Source of the DNA: Chlorops oryzae
Lineage: Eukaryota > Arthropoda > Insecta > Diptera > Chloropidae
DNA length: 64,000 nucleotides
Assembly (NCBI GenBank): GCA_020466095.1
Contig: CM035806.1
Coordinates: 40,041,198 to 40,105,197, forward strand
Direction: 5' to 3'
In this document: one piece after another, positions 1 to 12,262 of the stretch
Layout: every line of letters starts with the position of its first letter
Numbering within the stretch: position 1 is the first letter of the stretch
Position numbers and translations under genes: made by a program
Notes under the pieces: generated by a model
Told to the model about the DNA's origin: nothing
What the model saw: the letters and a program-made list of their open reading frames with translations, nothing else
The model's database searches: none

Positions 1-1794
1 CAGCAACGAATGCCTAAACTCATGAGTTTATTTCTGAATTTAAATACCCTTAACTCAGTTTGAACTCACTACTAAAGTCTACTTAAGATACTAAATTCAG
101 TTTAACGCAATAGTCTGGAAACCATATAAGGGTCTTTTTTATTCAGAAATAAATTCAAGAATTTAGAAATTTTTTGCTGCAACCCTAACGTTTTGTTACT
201 TTTTCTGTGCTCTCAGCTGTTTGCTTTTTTATTATTATTTTGCTATTTTCTGATTTCTTAATCAACACAAATTTGGCTGGTGAAACTTTTTATAAAGGCC
301 GATCTTAATGCAAAAAAAAAAAAACAGCTGATTGAACTCGTGAATTCAGAATTTACAGCCTGAAAGCGTACTTTCTAAATGTTACTTTAGGATTTAAATT
401 CAGAATTCAAAGAGACAGTCTGGAAACCATATAACATAAGTTCCCAAAAAAAAGAGGAAAAAATTTTAAAGAAAAAAAAGGTCAAAAACCTGGTTTTGAG
501 ATCTGAAAATGTTCTCAATTTTTTGTTATCTTTTTTATGTGTTTCTTTCCATGTTTTGTAGAACTAATCACCGAAGAATGCAATCGAACGGGTTTTCATT
601 TATTTAATTTAATTTTTCAATTCGTTATTTCGTTTTTTTTTTTTTCTTTCTTTCTTTTTTCTAGACAGATTCATTTTAACTTTTTTTAAATCGTTTTTCG
701 TACAAATTCAATTTGAGCATTTGAGAAACCAAATCATGAAAATCGGTTAATAGAAAAGTTGAGACCTTCATTGGCATGGTTTCTCTTCGAGGAACATTGG
801 ATCGCACAGCGCAACAAAAGAAAGATTTAATTTTCGTCACTGGGTATTCTTTAACAACATATAGTGAGAGGTGGTATCGAGAGACAATTGACAGAGTGCT
901 TCGAATCGAAAGTATCGGAGGAATAGATATTTTTTATGTTTAAGTGTTTTAATGGATGAAAAGATTATTTCAATGTACTCACATTAAAATACTTAACAGG
1001 ATATAAGGTGCCCTTTCGAAAATTTTTGAGTAATTATATTAGTTTTTGTCTGTATAATTTTTTGTGGAATGCGCCATCTATTATTTTCTCGAGCCTCAGA
1101 GTGTCTCTGAGATCATTTGAAGACTCACAGCTGTGTCACGTATTATTATCAGAAACGGAGCGAAGCTCATATTCGGCTCGTTAGAACACAGGAGACCCTT
1201 AGTAAAATAAAAAAAAAACCGGTGTTCGAAAGAAATTTCAAATAAAATGTGGTGTTTAATATAATTAATTTCACTTACATAATGAACAATAAGTTGTACG
1301 CCACATTATGAATTATAGATTCCTATCATTACATATGTAATTTATCGAATTAAAGAGTTTAAAATAAAATCCGAACTACAGGGGGTCTTAGGCAGAACTC
1401 TACACTCCGAAAAATTCAATATTCCGACACTGCCCTGCAAAATTTTTTTCAAATTATCCCCCCATTCTATGCTTCATCAGATCATATAATGAGCGATTGG
1501 TTCAATTAAATTCCTCAAAGTGTTTAAAATAGGACTTCTTTAATGAGAAAAATTTTCGTCCTTTGATGATTATTTATACTAACATACGATCGATGAATCG
1601 TACCAGAATTGAGTCATCCCGAAAATTCAAGTCATCAAATTTTCATTGGAATATCTTATTTTAGTGAGTATACCAATTAAGACCAGGACTTCAACTGTCC
1701 TCACGTATGCAGGGAGGTTTCGAAATAATTGCATAACTTTCACAGTCATAGGCTCACAGCCAAATTACCCCTTTCTTTCATCTTTAAATGGGCT
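1..1794. other. AT-rich non-coding DNA
   Basis: No coding exon, RNA gene or complete mobile element is recognisable here. The phrase CAGTCTGGAAACCATATAA occurs twice, near 112 and 414, with scattered AATTCAGAATT-type words between, so part of it may be an old decayed inverted element. Homopolymer A and T runs are common. Confidence 0.5.
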
Positions 1795-2326
1795 CAGTGG
1801 CGTGTCTAGAGAAATACTGCTTTGATAGTGCTTATATTTCCCACAGTGGTATATTGAACAATTATAAGACATTAACCCAAAAATTTTTGGGGGGGGCTAG
1901 AGGAAGTTTAGAGAGTTATGGACCAAAAACCAAAAAAAACCGAAAAACTTATGGCGTCCGATTTGGATAAAAATTTATATATAGAATAAGCGAAAAATTC
2001 TAAGAATTTTGCGTCAAAATTTTTTCAAGAAACCGATTACAACTAGTCTAGTTAGGGTCTAGTTCCAAACTGGTCCAGAAAGGACCAGATTTTTTTTTAA
2101 ATTTTAGTGCTAAAATTTTAGAATTTTTCACTTATTCTATATATAAATTTTCATAAAAATCGGACGTTATGAAATTTTCGGATTTTTTTGGTTTTTGGTC
2201 CATAACTCTCTAAACTTCCTCTAGCCCCCCCCAAAAATTTTTGGGTTAATGTCTTATAATTGTTCAATATACCACTGTGGAAAATATAAGCACTATCAAA
2301 GCAGTATTTCTCTAGACACGCCACTG
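1795..2326. mobile_element. Fold-back hAT-type MITE, copy 1
   Basis: The 532-bp element is an almost complete palindrome. It starts CAGTGGCGTGTCTAGAG and ends with the reverse complement, and similarity continues along both arms to a spacer near 2050. It is bounded by a perfect 8-bp direct repeat AATGGGCT (1787-1794 and 2327-2334). An 8-bp duplication with CAGTGGCG termini is the signature of hAT transposition. It has no coding capacity, so it would have been moved by a transposase supplied elsewhere. A second full copy is at 30789-31328 and a half copy at 4328-4517. Confidence 0.9.
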
Positions 2327-4327
2327 AATGGGCTAATAACAATATTTTTTGGCCTATAAGATTAAGACCTTGATCACACAAACTCGATAGCTGTACCATT
2401 AACCAAACTAAAATATTAAAAGAGATTATTCACAACAACAATGAATAGGTCCTACTGGATCGAACACAACACGTGGACAGTCTACAATACGATCTTGTGT
2501 CTGAGTAACATACCTCGCTTTTTGGAAGAAAACAAATTTGATGGTTTTGAGAAAAAAAAAAGTTGCAGAACAGAAAGAGCAAGAGCGTAGCAACAACAAG
2601 TTTTGATAAGACCAAAAAATACTGGTTTAAAGAGCCAAAAAAAATATACAATATAAATTTTAAAAAAATCTTAGACATAGAATTTCCATATATAATTGGC
2701 TGCTCATATTCATATTTAAAACAAAAAAAAAAACGAGAGAGAGAATCAAGAAAAAATCCGAACCAACTCAACACGTTCCGTTGCCTTACCTTCGTTACCG
2801 GATCAGGCAAAGACGTGAGGCAAATTTTCGCGCAATTTTCACAACAGCATGTGGTCCAGCGGTGACACCACGGGCCCTCATTCTTGTGCCCGCACGTAAC
2901 AGCCATCGCATTTTTGAATGACATGAATGAATTTAGTACAGTGTCATGACCAGAAAAGCGAATTACTTAGTTGTTGTGACATCAACTCGAGAGGGCGCTC
3001 TAATTGAGGCAGACACATTGCGAGAGAATCACCATGATCATAATCACCATCATCAGCACGATCATTATCATCATCATCATCATTATCATCATCATTATAA
3101 TCACCATGATCATCATCACCATGATCGTCATCAGCATGATCATCATCACCATGATCATCATCATCATCATTCATCATCATAATCACCATAATCGTCATCA
3201 TTGTGATCATCATCATCACCAAATGCTGTTGAATATTGCCGTGAAATCCAGAACGGAAAAAATTAACGCCTCGAAAAAATCTTCGGAAGAAAAGAATTGC
3301 AAGAAATTAAATAAAATAAAATTAAATTAAATTAAAAAAACTCCAATTTAGTAAACCCCCAAAAGCTCATAAATATTACCAGCGTACGCCCATTTTCGTC
3401 GAAAAGATTATAGCTTTTTGAACTTAACTATTTGTTTTCCATTTTAATGCCTTCATTTTCGCTGACATTTTGAATCGTTAATGTGACTAAAGAGCACGTT
3501 GTCTTATTTCGCTTTTTTTTAAATTTTATTATTTTTTTTTTAAACATTTTTTGTGTGTATTTATTTAACGATTTATTTTTCTTCTGTTTTGTATTTTAAG
3601 TTTTATTATTACTATTGCTGGTGTTGATGTTTGTGTTGTTGTCATCGTCATCGTCATCGTCATTATTGCTTTCCATGTTGGGCTCGATTTGCGGTAGCTA
3701 TTATTTAAGTAATTGTTTTCTACACCTTTTGACATCAGATTCGCCAGGGCAATTCGCAGATCGCGCGGCACAAAGTTATTGTGTTGGGTATGCGGAATCG
3801 AGGCTATTATTCCGCTCTTAACACTTTCTTGCCCAGTCAAAAGCCTCGCAAAAATACGGAATACAAGTTCCGCAAAATGAATTCGAATGCACTGTGTACT
3901 GTACTGATACCCCTTCTGTCCATGGATCTGTTGAATTTATTTCTATTGCGAAAACAAAACAAAAAATTTCTTTCTTTTTTCAACTATGCTCCATAAATAG
4001 CCTGACAATATGTCAAGGTGGCTGACTTGCTGCCTGGCTTGCCTGACTGCCTGACTGCATAGAATGTCATAAGAAATTTATCGCATTAGAAGTTTAGCTT
4101 CGCTGATTCACTTAAACGATATTCTCTTTTGAACACGTTTCTGGCGTGAAGCGTGCTTTGATTATGTTTGGCAAATTGTCACGGAGCTGAATGACGCCTC
4201 GCCAGAATCTAATGATCGTCGTTTAAGTCGGATATAAAGTAATTCAATATGATCCAGTTCGATGTCGAATTCTATTATTATTATTACTTATATTAAAGCT
4301 ATAAGAGCAGCCCATGTTCCCATGTGT
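2327..4327. other. Non-coding stretch with microsatellites
   Basis: Apart from the ATC microsatellite (3025-3217) and a short GTCATC run near 3640-3663, I see no gene. Open frames here are made of the simple repeats (His, Asp or Ile runs) or poly-A tracts and lack domain content. Confidence 0.5.
3025..3217. repeat. Imperfect ATC/CAT trinucleotide microsatellite
   Basis: About 190 bp of degenerate (ATC)n, with variants such as ATGATC and ACC interspersed. Open frames across it on both strands give His-, Asp- or Met/Ile-rich strings, which is expected from the repeat and is not evidence of a protein. Confidence 0.9.
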
Positions 4328-4517
4328 TGTATTGAACAATTATAAGACAATAAGCCAAAAAAAAAAAAAATTTGGGGGGTTTAGAGGAAGTTTAGAGAGT
4401 TGTGGACCAAAAACGCCAAAAAATCCGAAAAATTCATGGCGTCCGATTTCGATGAAAATTTATATATAGAATAAGTGAAAAATTCTAAAAATTTTGGCGT
4501 AATATTTTTGTCAAGAA
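4328..4517. mobile_element. Truncated copy of the CAGTGGCG fold-back MITE
   Basis: This matches one inner arm of the elements at 1795-2326 and 30789-31328. The shared order is ATTGAACAATTATAAGACA, then an A-run and G-run, then AGAGGAAGTTTAGAGAGTT, then TTATATATAGAATAAG. Both termini and the second arm are missing, so it is a dead fragment. Confidence 0.8.
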
Positions 4518-4669
4518 CTTACTTCAAGAATTTTTTTACCGTCTACAAAAAAACTATCCTTAAGGGACACGGAACATCCGGAATCCTCTAAGGTTCATTT
4601 TAGTTTTCTTCGGTACCCTTAAAGCGGCCCAAAGGAAGGAATCTCCCCAGCCTCTCTAAAGGCTTGGTT

Positions 4670-4876
4670 GGTTGGTTAGTTTGGCTGCCACCATTACCTA
4701 AGGGTGCCACATTTTACACCTCACATAGGCCCGTTGTGATACCACAAGAAAAATTGGAAAACAATGAAAAACGGAAATAACGAAACCACACGACTAACAT
4801 CCACGCCCGAGCTGGGAGTTGAACCCAGAGCCTCTCGTATTGAAAGATGGCAACCAGCTCCGCCACGGAGGCTGAC
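4670..4876 (-). mobile_element. tRNA-derived SINE, copy 1
   Basis: Read on the minus strand, the head carries an A-box-like stretch (GTGGCGGAGCTGGTTGCC) and a B-box-like stretch (GGGTTCAACTCCC), the two internal RNA polymerase III promoter elements of tRNA. A tail follows containing GTGGTATCACAAC, GGGCC.ATGTGAG and GGTGGCAGCCA. The same order of blocks recurs on the plus strand at 30397-30774, which shows a dispersed family with a tRNA-like head and a non-tRNA body, as in SINEs. The ends are approximate. Confidence 0.75.
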
Positions 4877-5857
4877 CTCTACAGTCCTGACTCCCTAGTA
4901 AAATATCCCATTTTCCCCATCAAAAAAACAATCAAACTTGTCCCGAATTTTTGTTATATTTTGAAAATATCCCACTTTGCAAAAATGTTGTCTGGCAACG
5001 CTAATTTATTTGAAGACAGACCCTCTCAACTTTTGTCCAAATAACTTAAGCTGAAGGCGTGCTAACTTCCTTATTATCTCTTTTAAAATTTGTCAAATTA
5101 TCACACATGCCTGTCTGCCTGTCTTTCTGTCTGTCTGTCTGTCTGCCGTGTATGAGAAAAATCCGCACAAGCTTTTTGTACGATTCCGTGATGTGCATAC
5201 AATGGAAGCTGCTCTATATGTATGTATGTATGTATCACTGTTGGCATGTACCCAAAAGGGTCGAATGAAAAGATTTTTCGCGCATTCATATGCATAATTG
5301 AATTATTGCACCTTACTGCGAGATCGTTGCATAATCTGAACTTTTGTTCAAATTTCCCACTTAAGCTGGCAAGCAGCATGGGGAAACAATGAAAACTTGT
5401 TACAATATGGTTTATGAGGTTACCATATGTGTTGAACTTTTGCATTTTTTTCTTCTTTTTTTCTTTTGGCTTCTGTTTTTCGCTCCTTTCGGTTTTGGTT
5501 TTTCTTTTTCGAACTCAAAAGAGCTCGCAGCTTTACCAAGTGATCATGATGCATTCAATCCAAAATACACTACAAAAACTCAAAATTGTTTGGTCAAACT
5601 TTTCGGAAGAATACTTTTATTTTTCTGTTTCAATTTAATGTATTTATTTAACGATATATAGCTGAAGGAAAAGAGCTTTGTTGTTTTGTAGGACTAAAAT
5701 ATTTAATTTTTCATTTATAGAAAGGTTTGATAGTTGATAGGTTTGATAGATGCTCATCGGGACTGGTGGTTGTTAAACAGTGAGCTGGCACCAACCATTA
5801 CTAATGGGTTCAAGTATTGTGGCTTACCCCTGCATGAAGAAAATATTAGTACACTGT
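4877..5857. other. Non-coding DNA with CTGT microsatellite
   Basis: No gene recognised. A CTGT run lies at about 5107-5145 and a TATG run at 5217-5235. The eight bases 5850-5857 (TACACTGT) are the left target-site duplication of the hAT element that follows. Confidence 0.5.
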
Positions 5858-7100
5858 CAGGCGCGCAGCCAGGGGGGGGGGGGGGGTTTGGGGGTTCAAA
5901 CCCCCCCCCCCCCCCCCAAATTAAGGAAAAAATACACCACACAGCTTACATTTCTACATCGCCGTCCTACAAACTCTTTTATTAAGTTTTATGATGCAAT
6001 AATTTTAGTTCTTGACCGAATTTCCTCTTGGAATGATCAAAATGTGTCAAGTCAGTCTAATTTATTAAAATGTGCCTTACAAAAAGGCGAATTTCTTATA
6101 TCTCTTCATTGTATAAACCAAGTGTTTAGTTACACATTTGTTCTATGTAAATATTTACAAGTTAGAAACATTGATCTCAAATATGCTGTTGTCCTAGCAG
6201 ATATATGCTTAGAGAATATTCAAACCTTAAGAAGTAACGCTGAGGAAGAATTTCAGAAATTGTTTAAAAACGCTGAGAAGCAAGCTTTATCAAGCGGACT
6301 TATTTTGCAAAAACCTAGGCTCGCACATTCTCAGGACCACGAAGCACATTTTCATACTAAAAGTGTTGAATATTATTATCGTATTTCCCTTTATTTACCT
6401 TTTGTGGATGCATTTATTGTCAACTTAACCAATCGCTTTTCAAAACACAAGGATATTCTTCTTGGTTTTCAAGTTTTATTTCCTCAAAGCGATACTGCAA
6501 AAGTTGATGATTTTTTAGACAAATTTAAAAAACTCTTTCAGTTTTATCAAGATGATTTAGAGGGAAATTTTGATGATTCAAAAATGGAGCTCACTATTTG
6601 GTATAAATTAATAAATAATTTAGAAAAAAATGAAAGACCAAAAACAGTGTTTGACGCTATAAAATTTTGTAAAAAAGATATTTTACCAAATATTTTTATT
6701 TTATTAACTATTTTGGCTACTCTTCCAATAACCACATGTGAAAATGAGAGATCGTTTTCAACTCTCCGCCGACTCAAAACTTATCTTAGATCTACAATGA
6801 CAGAACAGAGGTTAAATGCCTTAGCACTCCTCCACGTCCATCGAGATCTTACTCCCAGTGTAGAGGCCATACTAAATAAACTTGCTGAAAGCAAGCGCAG
6901 ACTTAACATTGCACTTTATATTGAATAAGTTCCTTCGAAAATACTTTTTTTACTTTGTACACCTTATAAAAATGTAAAATATTTATGTAAATATATTTTA
7001 AATATATATTTTGTAAGCTTTTTACGAAAATAAAAACAAAAAATATTTAGAAAAATTTTCTGCGAACCCCCCCCAAATTGAAATCCTGGCTGCGCGCCTG
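5858..7100 (+). mobile_element. Internally deleted hAT transposon
   Basis: The 1,243-bp element has perfect 16-bp terminal inverted repeats CAGGCGCGCAGCCAGG (5858-5873 and 7085-7100). It is flanked by a perfect 8-bp target duplication TACACTGT (5850-5857 and 7101-7108). A pure G tract and a pure C tract lie just inside the left terminus, and a C tract inside the right. The interior encodes only the C-terminal part of a hAT transposase. Autonomous hAT elements are usually 2.5-5 kb, so this is a deletion derivative. The perfect duplication and long open frame suggest recent insertion. Confidence 0.95.
5933..6928 (+). pseudogene. C-terminal fragment of a hAT transposase
   Basis: An uninterrupted frame of about 330 codons encodes the C-terminal half of a hAT transposase of the type related to the 52-kDa repressor / zinc-finger MYM group. 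The diagnostic part is the hAT dimerisation region at about 6670-6870, with LATLPITTCENERSFSTL, then LR..M...RLNALALLHVH. The N-terminal BED/TTF-type zinc finger and the first catalytic Asp block are absent, because the frame runs straight into the left terminal repeat. The start is arbitrary: the frame is open back to 5780 in host sequence, so no natural initiator is visible. No stop or frameshift occurs before 6926-6928. Confidence 0.85.
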
Positions 7101-7629
7101 TACACTGTGATCTTCGCACAGTGTGTCACTGTGAGTAGGTACACAGTGGCAGCCCGTCGGCTTGTGAATACCGACCGTACACATTGAGGTGCCGTGGAGT
7201 GGAAGCCCACCCAGGATATGTACCCACGTTAATCATAATATGTATGTGTATGTATGTAAGTCTTGGCAAAAACAACTCTCAAGGTACCCTATAGCAATCA
7301 GTAGGTAAATTTTCTTAAAAAGAACTGGTACTTTTACTAGAACTACCAGAAATACTGAAACTTTTGGTGGAACTTACACCATATTTATACAATATTTCAA
7401 TGGTTTTTGCTTAAACAATTGTTTTTTTTTTTTAAATTTAATTTAATTAACCTTGTAGCAAGTTCAACTAAAGTTTTTAAATTACAACACTAGTCAACAA
7501 TTCAACAATTTAAATCATGAGCTTCAGCATAATATCTGATGGGAGTGAATCAACAGGTATAAATATCCTATAGGAGAAGTAGTGATTTTTTCTATTAAAT
7601 CACTAGTATTTAAATAGTGCAAATGTATC

Positions 7630-7790
7630 CCAATAAAATTTAAAAAAATTTTAAAAAAATAAAAAAAACGCCAAATTGGTTAAAGCTTGGTATTTCATAT
7701 TTATATAAGATTGAGCTAAAAATGTTTACTCAGTAAAAATGCTCGAAATCACTAATTTTTGAGTAAAAACTCCTACAAGTGTACAGAATT
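7630..7790. repeat. Dispersed repeat, copy 1
   Basis: Shares the ordered blocks ACGCCAAATTGGTTAAAGC, GGTATTTCATATTTATAT, ATTGAGCTAAAAATGTTTACT and CTCGAAATCA, then AATTTTTGAG.AAAAACTCC, with 12120-12262. Neither copy has clear termini or coding sequence, so the class is unknown. Confidence 0.75.
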
Positions 7791-7840
7791 AAAAATTACC
7801 TCACTCTTTTCCTATCTCTAGGTTCTTATAAAGAATCGTT

Positions 7841-7843
<3 letters not shown>

Positions 7844-7918
<75 letters not shown>
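7844..7918. repeat. CT/GA dinucleotide microsatellite
   Basis: About 75 bp of almost pure (CT)n, some 260 bp upstream of the 5' leader exon of the plus-strand gene. In flies such tracts near promoters can bind GAGA factor. Whether this one does is inference. Confidence 0.9.
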
Positions 7919-8179
7919 ACAATTCTGACCAAAATAATTGAAGGGAATTCTCATTTATTTAACAAACAAACAAACAAAAACACCCATAGCTTATAATAAA
8001 TTTTTAAATAGTCCGATTTAATGTGGGAAAATTCGATAAATAAAAGATGAGGGCAAAAACAAAAACCTATTGTGATGGGTCTACCCAAAATTAAGTTATG
8101 ACTTGTCATTGTATCTTTTCGAGACAAATTATAGCCCATTTTTTGTTGTTTTGTTTCTTATGATTTTTTTCTTTGCAGA

Positions 8180-9062
8180 CTTGAAGTGAACACGTTTTGA
8201 AAATTGCTAAATTTGGACGTCTCATCGGAAACGAACTGAACACACACTTCAGAGTAACGAAAGCTCTCATCGAAATCACGCTAAACGAACAGCGCGTTCA
8301 AAACTGCACAGGAGAACGTTGAGGTCAAATTTCACAAAAAATAATAAAACAAACAAACAAATTTATGAAAAAAAGCTAAAAAAAAAAAAAACAAATTTAA
8401 AAAAAATAAAACAAAGCAATAAAAAAATAAAGCTACAAAAATCGCCTCCTCGCCTATTGAAAATGGAATTCATTCGACCCAACAATTGAGGAAGCTCAAA
8501 AATAGTCAAATTTCATTGTCAACCAAAAGCCAACAATAAAGCAACAACAAATTACTCCACGACGAAGACGAAGAAGAGGACGAAGTCGCAGAGAGCAGTT
8601 AAAGAAGTAATAAGTGAGAAATTAACAAATGCAAAACAAACAAAAATTCATTGAATTGAACCCACAATCGTCGATGTGATCACGCGAGATCACGCAATCG
8701 AATTGCACTTTCTACAGTAAGGTGCATAAAAATAGTAAACCACAGAACTCGAAGCATAGAAGAAGTCAAACGAAAAGTGAAAAAAATAAAAGAAAAAATT
8801 CGCGCGGAGAATTATAAAAGCGCGCGCGCACAAATATTTTCGAAGAAATTGTGAAATCGCCCATCAAATTAGCTAATCGCTTTGCAAAGAAAAAAAAAAT
8901 ATTTAAAAAAATTTTTAAAAATTGAAAAAATAAAGAAAATATCGAATAATTTTAGAAATGGCCATAAGTAATAAAACACACAAAAATTTTATGAAATTAT
9001 CGTACCAGCTCCATCGATATCACATATCAACTTCGTGGTTAGCCAATTTCTTAAAGCCCAAA
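8180..9062 (+). other. Probable 5' UTR exon of the plus-strand secreted-protein gene
   Basis: A strong splice acceptor (TTTTTTCTTTGCAG at 8166-8179) is followed by about 780 bp of A-rich, CAA-rich sequence without a long open frame, leading to the first candidate start codon. This composition is typical of a fly 5' leader. If the acceptor is used, there is a further non-coding exon upstream. Alternatively, transcription begins near 8250 (CACTTCAGAGTAACG) and the acceptor is fortuitous. Confidence 0.45.
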
Positions 9063-9231
9063 ATGGGTAATTCGACAATTATGTGTGTGTTGTTGTTGTT
9101 AATTGTGAATTTTTGCTTTTTGATGCAATTTGGCAATGCACATGTTGCATTAACATATCCACCTGCGAGAAAATACGATTTGGACTTTTTGGATAACTCA
9201 CGTACGAAGGGGCCGTGTGGCATGCCAAAAG
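9063..9231 (+). CDS. Coding exon 1, secreted His-first (X325/LPMO-like) protein
   Basis: This exon encodes a secretory protein. From the ATG at 9063 there is a 26-residue signal peptide with a hydrophobic core (MCVLLLLIVNFCFLMQ) and a predicted cut after GNA. The mature protein would start at histidine, HVALTYPPARKYDLDF, and include GPCGMPK. It ends at a consensus donor, AAAAG|GTGAGT, in phase 1. An in-frame ATG at 8958 would add 35 residues before the signal peptide. The later start is preferred because it gives a normal short n-region. An N-terminal His followed by L.YPPAR and a CG motif resembles the copper-binding X325/Bim1-like, LPMO-derived proteins of fungi. That resemblance is from memory and is inference. 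The next exon is at 40211. Confidence 0.75.
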
Positions 9232-9267
9232 GTGAGTACAAATGGTTTCTGATTTCCTTCGTTTCCC

Positions 9268-9269
<2 letters not shown>

Positions 9270-9305
<36 letters not shown>
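9270..9305. repeat. CT microsatellite just inside intron 1
   Basis: A short (CT)n tract about 40 bp downstream of the exon 1 donor. The open frames that run through it (Ser/Leu or Glu/Arg repeats) are artefacts of the repeat. Confidence 0.85.
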
Positions 9306-9307
<2 letters not shown>

Positions 9308-12119
9308 ATATTTCCTAGCCGAACGTGGCAGCATTTTCGAAATTCGTAGATCGTTATGGTCAAGCAAGTTTTGTTGCGACTTCATACTACATAATAAGCC
9401 CTTGTGATGTTAGCATCGAACTAACAAAAATTCGCTTAGTCGATTGAACAAAATTTTTACCTTTTCACGGAATAAGGGAAACGGTGTGGAATTGATTTGA
9501 AAACTTATATTTTCTTTTTTTTTTCTTCTCTGATTGAAGTGAAAGTGAAAACTGCATTTTTAACCCATCAAATACCAAATATATTTTATTGAGTTAAAAA
9601 TATTTTGAAAAAGAAACAAAAATTCAACACATAAATTGCAGACAATTTATTTCGTTATTGGTTTTTCCTTTAGGTGAAACTCTTCAATTTTGAGAATTTT
9701 CATCCTCGCGCTTTAGGTCAATAGTTTTTCATACTGGCTGTGAAAATTTTAAATTTTAATTTTTAGACAATCAGAAGAAAATCGTTTCTGATTGTCGAAT
9801 TCGGAAAGCCGATCGTCAAACATCGTGACTTTATTTTATTGTTTTTTATAATCAAGAAACAATCGATATGAATCATTCGTCATTCGTTGTTCCAAATGGG
9901 AACATTGCCACTTGGTTAAAAATTTTTGTTTTTATCATTTGAGCCATTGCAGTGAAAACTATTGAAAAATTATTTTAATCAGAGTTTGCAGTAGTTTTTT
10001 TTCTGGACTAAGCGAACTTTTGTTAATGACTTTCATATGAAAATTTCTTTCAAATTTACCGGATATAATTCAATAAAAACTTAATTTTCTTTAATTTAAA
10101 TATATGAGAAGAAATTTGAACACCGATGCTAGTCATGATATGACCTTCAATGAGCACTCGATGCCTCAATAAACCATAATTATTTACACACACATACATA
10201 CATGTATTATATATGTATGTATTTCCATTATAGCAGCCGCATGAAAATTCCTTTCAAATGATTTCTTGTGCTTTGGAAATTCTCATCTAATGTCAATACG
10301 ATCACTTGTGCCAACAAAATTCTCGTAGCTTTTGCTTTTGCTTAAGAAAGAAATAAAAAATAAGAAACCATAAATTCGAGACACCTGTGTCCATAAAATG
10401 TTGATTGCAATTAAAAATCACTTTATGTCATTTACTGTCAAGTTTAATGCGTTGTTTTTGTTGTTGCTGACAATTTTCGAAAATGGCATCTAAGAGACAG
10501 TGAAACACGACCTTACAAAGTAGGAGGTTTTGAGTACTTTTTGACGGGTCTCTCAAAGTGACCAGATTCCTTATGCTAACAACATCTAAATTGCCTTGAA
10601 AAAATAAAAAATAAAAAATAAATTGGAAGTTGCCCTTAACAAATTGTAGATACATTTCGATTTATTATTATTTCTTTTTTTTTTCAACTTCTTGCACATA
10701 CATACATAAGTATGTATTCCCCATTGAGATCGCAGGCCATATCGATCGTGGCTACACAACTCTTTGAGATTGGCATCATTATTCGCACGTTCTTGTCCAT
10801 TACTATTAATTTGTATCAATTTATTGTACCTTTTTGCTCCACTTCCACACCGTCTGGCGCTTTTATAATGCCCCGTTTTGTTTACCTTTTTCATTCTTCA
10901 TCGGCCTGGGGATATTTCGAAACCGGAGCTTGACTCTGTACTGCATTTTTAGTTTTTTTCTTTCTCATTTATACCTTTTGCTTTTTGCTCTTTTGCTATT
11001 TGCTTTTTATTTCTTACTTGATTTTTTGTTTGTTATTTTTTTTAAGTTTTATTTTTCTAAGATATCAAATTTTGAGTGCACTTCAACTGAGGCAACAATA
11101 AACAGGTCCGCTGCTATGCATGTCCGTGTCCGTCGCGCCATTCACATTTTAGTTGAAATTTTCACACCCAACAGCGCTGGCCGAATATATCGACAAAAAG
11201 AAAAGGAGAAAAAAAAAATATCCACTACCGCCGATACTCGTTGGAATTCTCACACGTCCACGTTCATTTGCTGGAAGGCGTCAGATTTGGTTGAAGTGCT
11301 TTTTAAGTAGTTCAAATTTTCTTTTTCTTTTTTTGTGATTTTTACAGGTACCGATATTTGAAGGGGACCAATGACTGTTTAGTTTCTGTGAGAAATGTTA
11401 CAAAAAAAAAAAAAAATTCAATATTATTTGCTTCGGGTGGACAAAAAATCAACCATCAATCGATAGTCGATAGAAACGATAGAAAAGGGCTTCTTTTCGA
11501 GACATTTTCTTTTTTTTTTAGCTTATGGAGAGTTTTTGATCGTAAAACTACAGTGTTTTATGGATAGACGGAAATAATTTGTTCACACTATCGAGGCTCA
11601 ATTTTTGCATGTTTAATTTGCATTATTTAGTTCAAATAGGTATACAAATTAACATGTAAGGTAAAAAAAAAATTGGTTTCTTAAGCAAGTTCAATAGGGA
11701 CGTTCGTTTCCTACATGTTATCCTAAGGATTCTTGAACGGCCTTCCCACGAAAAGTAAGAAGAACAGAAGCCTCAGTCCATGTGCTGACCCCACCGAGGT
11801 GTTCACTCTATCCGGGCCTCACAATATCCAAACTCGACTGTATATGTGTATGTGTATGTATGGCTTGGCAAAAACAACTCTCAAGGCAGTAAGTAATCGG
11901 TCCTCTGTGTTTTATCTGAAATAATCGATTCGAAATTTTCTCAGAAACCGATTCGAAATCAAATTACTCCGATAAGAAGTATCGATTTCATAATTTAAAT
12001 GCCCGCCAAGGGCTAAACATATCTACGGGTAATACTTAAATAATAAGTAACCATTAGGTAATTGGGCATTGAATGAAACCGTTAGTTAGTTACGGGTATT
12101 TATTCAAAAAAAAAAAAAA
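9306..12119. other. Intronic DNA without recognised genes
   Basis: AT-rich sequence with homopolymer runs and short TATG/ACAT runs near 10190-10225 and 10700. At about 11820-11890 a piece shares TATGTGTATGTATG and CTTGGCAAAAACAACTCTCAAGG with about 7240-7282. No coding exon or RNA gene could be supported. Confidence 0.5.
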
Positions 12120-12262
12120 AAGAACGCCAAATTGGTTAAAGCTGGGTATTTCATATTTATATCAGATTGAGCTAAAAATGTTTACTAAGTAAAAATTCTC
12201 GAAATCATAAGTATCTCATACTGAGCTCATTTTGAACTAATTTTTGAGCAAAAACTCCAGCA
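12120..12262. repeat. Dispersed repeat, copy 2
   Basis: Second copy of the repeat seen at 7630-7790, same orientation, with a short extra block (TAAGTATCTCATACTGAGC) near 12210. Confidence 0.75.

Larger units (their letters stand above)
7101..8179. other. Non-coding DNA upstream of the plus-strand gene
   Basis: Contains two dispersed-repeat pieces (one sharing CTTGGCAAAAACAACTCTCAAGG with about 11865-11887; one at 7630-7790) and the CT microsatellite. No open frame with recognisable content. Confidence 0.5.

Noticed and set aside
2944..3330. His-, Asp- and Ile/Met-rich open frames on both strands
   Set aside because: They translate an ATC microsatellite. No start context, domain or splice partner.
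5754..5985. Gly/Pro-rich frames across 5870-5920
   Set aside because: They translate the G and C tracts at the left end of the hAT element.
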